64,000 nucleotides of DNA from Virgisporangium ochraceum (lineage in GTDB: Bacteria; Actinomycetota; Actinomycetes; Mycobacteriales; Micromonosporaceae), in NCBI RefSeq assembly GCF_016863655.1, contig NZ_BOPH01000024.1, positions 84,956-148,955 on the forward strand. Reading direction: 5' to 3'. Made by a program: the position numbers and the translations under genes. The notes beneath the pieces are model-generated. The model did no database searches. It saw nothing but the letters and a program-made list of their open reading frames with translations, and was not told where the DNA came from. Shown here one piece after another: positions 61,133 to 64,000 of this stretch. Numbering within the stretch: the first letter of the stretch is position 1; each line of letters begins with the position of its first letter.

Positions 61133-62908
61133 ATGTTCGTCGTCGCGACGGCCGGTCACGTCGACCACGGCAAGTCCACCCTGGTACGGGCGCTCACCGG
61201 CATGGAGCCGGACCGGCTCGTCGAGGAGCGGCGCCGCGGCATGACGATCGAGCTCGGTTTCGTCTGGACGACGCTGCCGTCCGGCGCCGTCGTGGCGTTC
61301 GTCGACGTGCCGGGGCACCAGCGCTTCGTCGCGACGATGCTGGCCGGGGCGGGACCGGTGCCGGCGGCCCTCGTCGTCGTGGCGGCTGACGAGGGCTGGA
61401 TGCCCCAGTCTGCCGAGCATCTGGCCGCGCTCGACGCGCTCGGCGTGCGACACGGGCTCATCGCGGTCACCCGCAGCGACCTCGCCGATCCCGGGCCGGC
61501 ACTCGAACGCGCCCGAATGGAGGTGGCGGCCACCTCGGTGGGAACCGTCGAGGCGGTGGCGGTCAGCGGAACGACCGGGAAAGGCCTTTCCGACCTGCGC
61601 GCGGCTCTCGACCGGCTCGGTGCGACCCTCCCGCCGGCCGACCCGGTCGCACCGGTCCGGCTGTGGGTCGACCGGAGCTTCACCATCCGTGGCAGCGGAA
61701 CGGTGGTCACCGGCACGCTAGGCGCCGGGACCCTCCACGCCGGCGACGAACTGGAGACGGCCGGCCGGACGGTCCGGGTCCGGACGCTGGAGTCGTTGGG
61801 CGAGCCGGCGACGACAGTCGCACCGGTGGCCCGGGTCGCCGTGAACCTGCGCGGCATCGACCGGGCCGAGGTTCGGCGCGGAGACGCCTTGGTGACGCCG
61901 GGCCGCTTCACGTTCGTCGAGGTCGTCGACGTCCGGGTGCACGGCGATCCGGTGGCGGACCTGCCGCCGGCCGTCACCCTGCACGTGGGGTCGGCGGCGG
62001 TGCAGGCACACGTCCGTCCACTCGGGACGGATACCGCACGCCTCCGACTGGACCGGACCCTGCCGCTGCGCATCGGCGACCGCGGCCTGCTCCGGGATCC
62101 CGGCCGCCACCACGTGGCCGGCGGCGTCACCGTGCTCGACGTGGCGCCGCCACCGTTGCGGCGACGCGGAGCCGCGCGCGACAGGGCGGTCGAACTGTCC
62201 ACGATGGACGCCCAGCCGGACGCGGCCGGTGAGGTACGCCGACGCCGGGTGGTCCGGCGCGCCGATCTGCTCCGGATGGGTGTTCCCGACCCGCCCGCGC
62301 CCCTGGCCGGCGACTGGCTGGTCGACTCCGGCCACGCCGACCGGCTCGCCGGCAGACTGGCCGACACGGTCGACGCGTACGAGACGGCGCATCCCCTCGA
62401 GGCTGGGATGCCGGTGGAGGCCGCCCGCCACGAATTGAGGCTGCCCGATCGCGCGCTCGTCGCCGCACTCGCCCGTCCACCGTTGACCGTCCACGGTGGA
62501 CGCGTCACGGCGCGGGCAGACAGAGGCGACGCCCTGCCGACGCCCGTCGCCCGCGCGGTCGCCGAGATCGGCCGCGACCTTGCCAGGCGACCGTTCCAGG
62601 CCCCGGACGCGCACCGGCTGGCACAGCTCGGGTTGGGCCGGCGCGAGGTGGCCGCCGCGGTCCGGGCCGGTGTCCTCGTCCGGGCCGGCGATGTCCTGTT
62701 ACTGCCGGGAACCGTGGAACGTGCCACCGACGTTCTGGCCGAACTCCCCCAGCCGTTCACGTTGAGCACCGCCCGACAGGCGCTGGACACCAGCCGCCGC
62801 GTCGCCGTGCCGCTGCTCGAACTGCTCGACCAGAAGGGCGTGACCCGCCGGCTGCCCGACGACACCCGGGTCGTCGTTGCTCCTCCGGACCGAACCGCCG
62901 AAGCCTGA
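61133..62908 (+). CDS. selB: Selenocysteine-specific elongation factor
   Basis: A 591-residue GTPase delivering Sec-tRNA-Sec to UGA codons. The G domain has GHVDHGKST, a switch near RRGMTIELGF, and DVPGHQRFV; the G4 motif reads TRSD in place of NKxD. Beta-barrel domains follow (RSFTIRGSGTVVTGTL), and the C-terminal third holds winged helices that bind a SECIS element (RRLPDDTRVVV at the end). Its start abuts the selA stop. GGAAAGGCCTTTCC at 61578 encodes GKGLS. Confidence 0.95.
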   Translation: MFVVATAGHVDHGKSTLVRALTGMEPDRLVEERRRGMTIELGFVWTTLPSGAVVAFVDVPGHQRFVATMLAGAGPVPAALVVVAADEGWMPQSAEHLAALDALGVRHGLIAVTRSDLADPGPALERARMEVAATSVGTVEAVAVSGTTGKGLSDLRAALDRLGATLPPADPVAPVRLWVDRSFTIRGSGTVVTGTLGAGTLHAGDELETAGRTVRVRTLESLGEPATTVAPVARVAVNLRGIDRAEVRRGDALVTPGRFTFVEVVDVRVHGDPVADLPPAVTLHVGSAAVQAHVRPLGTDTARLRLDRTLPLRIGDRGLLRDPGRHHVAGGVTVLDVAPPPLRRRGAARDRAVELSTMDAQPDAAGEVRRRRVVRRADLLRMGVPDPPAPLAGDWLVDSGHADRLAGRLADTVDAYETAHPLEAGMPVEAARHELRLPDRALVAALARPPLTVHGGRVTARADRGDALPTPVARAVAEIGRDLARRPFQAPDAHRLAQLGLGRREVAAAVRAGVLVRAGDVLLLPGTVERATDVLAELPQPFTLSTARQALDTSRRVAVPLLELLDQKGVTRRLPDDTRVVVAPPDRTAEA

Positions 62909-63102
62909 CTCCGTCGCGGAACGCGGTTCGCCAACAGTTCGCCCGGCGGCTACGGCGCGGCAGCCTGCCGGCGCACCCGGCGCACCCGGCGGCCGGCTCG
63001 CGGGTCGCCGGACCGGCCGGCGCACCGACCGGCGGACCGGCGGGGTGGCCGCGTGACTGCCGGAGGAAAGCGCTTGCCGCTCGTATCGGAAGGTGGAGCA
63101 AC

Positions 63103-63950
63103 GTGAGGATCGTACGGCTGGCGAACTTCGTCACCGACACGTCGGGCGGGCTCCGCACGGCGTTGCGGGAACTCGGCGCCGGGTACCGGGCGGCCGGACA
63201 CGAACCGGTCCTGATCGTGCCCGGTGCCACACCCCGCGACGAGTGGACGCTGCAGGGCCGGATGATAACGCTTTCCGGGCCGGGTGTCCGGTACCGGCGG
63301 CTACCGGGTGATCGTGAACCGGTTCGCCGTCCGCCGGCTGCTCGAGGACCTGGCCCCGGAACCGCATCGAGGTCTCCGACCGGACCACCCTGCGCTGGAC
63401 GGGCTCGTGGGCGCGGCGCGCCGGGGTCCGGTCGATCATGGTGTCGCACGAGAGCCTGCGCGGTCTGACCAGGCTCGCGACCGGCGCCGGCAGGCACGCG
63501 GGTCGCACGTCCGACCTGGTGTCCGACCGGCTCAACCGACGCTCGGCCACAGCCTACGACCGGATCGTGTGCACCACGGCGTGGGCCGCGGCGGAGTTCG
63601 AGAGGCTCCGTGTCGCGAACCTGCGCCGGGTGCCGCTCGGCGTCGACCTGGAGCAGTTCCGGCCCGGCCGGCACGACCCCGCGCTCCGGGCCACGCTGGC
63701 GCGCGATGAGGAGTTGCTGCTGGTCCACTGTGGTCGGCTGTCGGCGGAGAAGCAGCCCGAGCGGTCGCTGCGCGCGCTGGCCGCCCTCCGACACCGCGGG
63801 GTTCCGGCGGTGCTGCTGGTCATCGGCAAGGGTCCCCGCCGGGCGGCGATGCGGACCGCCGCGGAACGGGCCGGCCTGCCGGTGTTGAACGCGCACGGCA
63901 TCGCCGCGTCACCGGAGGTGAGCACGCACGTGCCGCTGGCCGGCGCCTGA
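63103..63950 (+). pseudogene. Glycosyltransferase family 4, broken by two frameshifts and C-terminally truncated
   Basis: GTG start with GGTGGAG upstream. Conserved GT4 pieces occur in three frames: RIVRLANFVTDTSGGLRTAL...AAGHEPVLIVPG (63103-63285), GYRVIVNRFAVRRLLEDLAP (frame shifted near 63285) and NRIEVSDRTTLRWTGSWARR...MVSHESLRGL...RLSAEKQPERSL (shifted near 63358). The final donor-site Glu-rich region is lost after LPVLNAHG. Either a decayed gene or sequencing indels at GC-rich runs; the missing C-terminus favours decay. GCGCTT-type sites: 63068 (upstream) and 63268 (inside). Confidence 0.7.
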
Positions 63951-64000
63951 CCACGCCACCGGCGACCACGCCCGTCGAGGCCTCGGTCGGGTCCGCCGTC

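Overview
The window is very GC-rich, densely coding and actinobacterial in character. It has many GTG/TTG starts with GGAGG-type ribosome binding sites and chains of genes overlapping by 1-4 bp. It also carries an F420-type LLM oxidoreductase, a mycothiol-type DinB-fold protein, a HelR-class RNA polymerase motor and IdeR-like iron boxes. A member of the Pseudonocardiales is my best guess; that is inference from gene content, not from a marker gene.

Layout. 0-2 kb: end of a branched-chain amino acid ABC transporter (livH-livF-livG read rightmost to leftmost). 2.2-4.5 kb: a coupled pair of acyl-CoA dehydrogenases. 4.7 kb: a small acidic EF-hand/TSP3-like repeat protein with a paralogue at 50.8 kb. 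5.5-9 kb: MarR regulator, PP2C/STAS pair, pobA and a MmcQ/YjbR protein. 9-12.3 kb: helR, bfr and bfd with iron-box-like sites. 12.75-24.4 kb: an almost complete purine catabolic block on the minus strand (xanthine dehydrogenase, 8-oxoguanine-type deaminase, uricase, HIU hydrolase, OHCU decarboxylase, allantoinase, allantoicase and a CitE-like lyase). 24.6-33 kb: ROK kinase, class III aminotransferase, metallo-beta-lactamase-fold protein, tandem PhoD phosphatases, a CD225-like membrane protein and an FAD amine-oxidase-like protein. 33-39 kb: a LpqY-SugABC-like sugar importer plus a DUF4032 kinase-like gene. 39-49 kb: an eight-gene operon for reductive pyrimidine catabolism (beta-ureidopropionase, dihydropyrimidinase, semialdehyde dehydrogenase, LLM enzyme and an NMT1-type ABC importer), with a divergent MocR regulator. 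49.6-55.2 kb: AraC regulator, the second acidic repeat protein, an operon of cysteine-desulfurase-like protein, Ohr and MDR oxidoreductase, and a DUF998 membrane protein. 55.6-58.6 kb: FAD oxidase, mycothiol-type protein, Erm/KsgA-like methyltransferase and a small Cys protein. 58.6-62.9 kb: the full selenocysteine set selD, tRNA-Sec, selA, selB. 63.1 kb: a broken glycosyltransferase.

The most striking signal is not a gene. A short palindrome, GGAAAGCGCTTTCC and close variants (13-14 bp; centre GCGC or GGCC), is scattered mostly inside coding sequence. The 8-mer AAGCGCTT occurs exactly 19 times; random expectation at this base composition is about 0.4. It is read in all three frames on both strands, and it is concentrated at 14-33 kb and 55-63 kb and nearly absent elsewhere. 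It looks like a DNA-level signal imposed on proteins. The window also holds several minisatellites (13, 15, 16 and 45 bp) and long intergenic inverted repeats.
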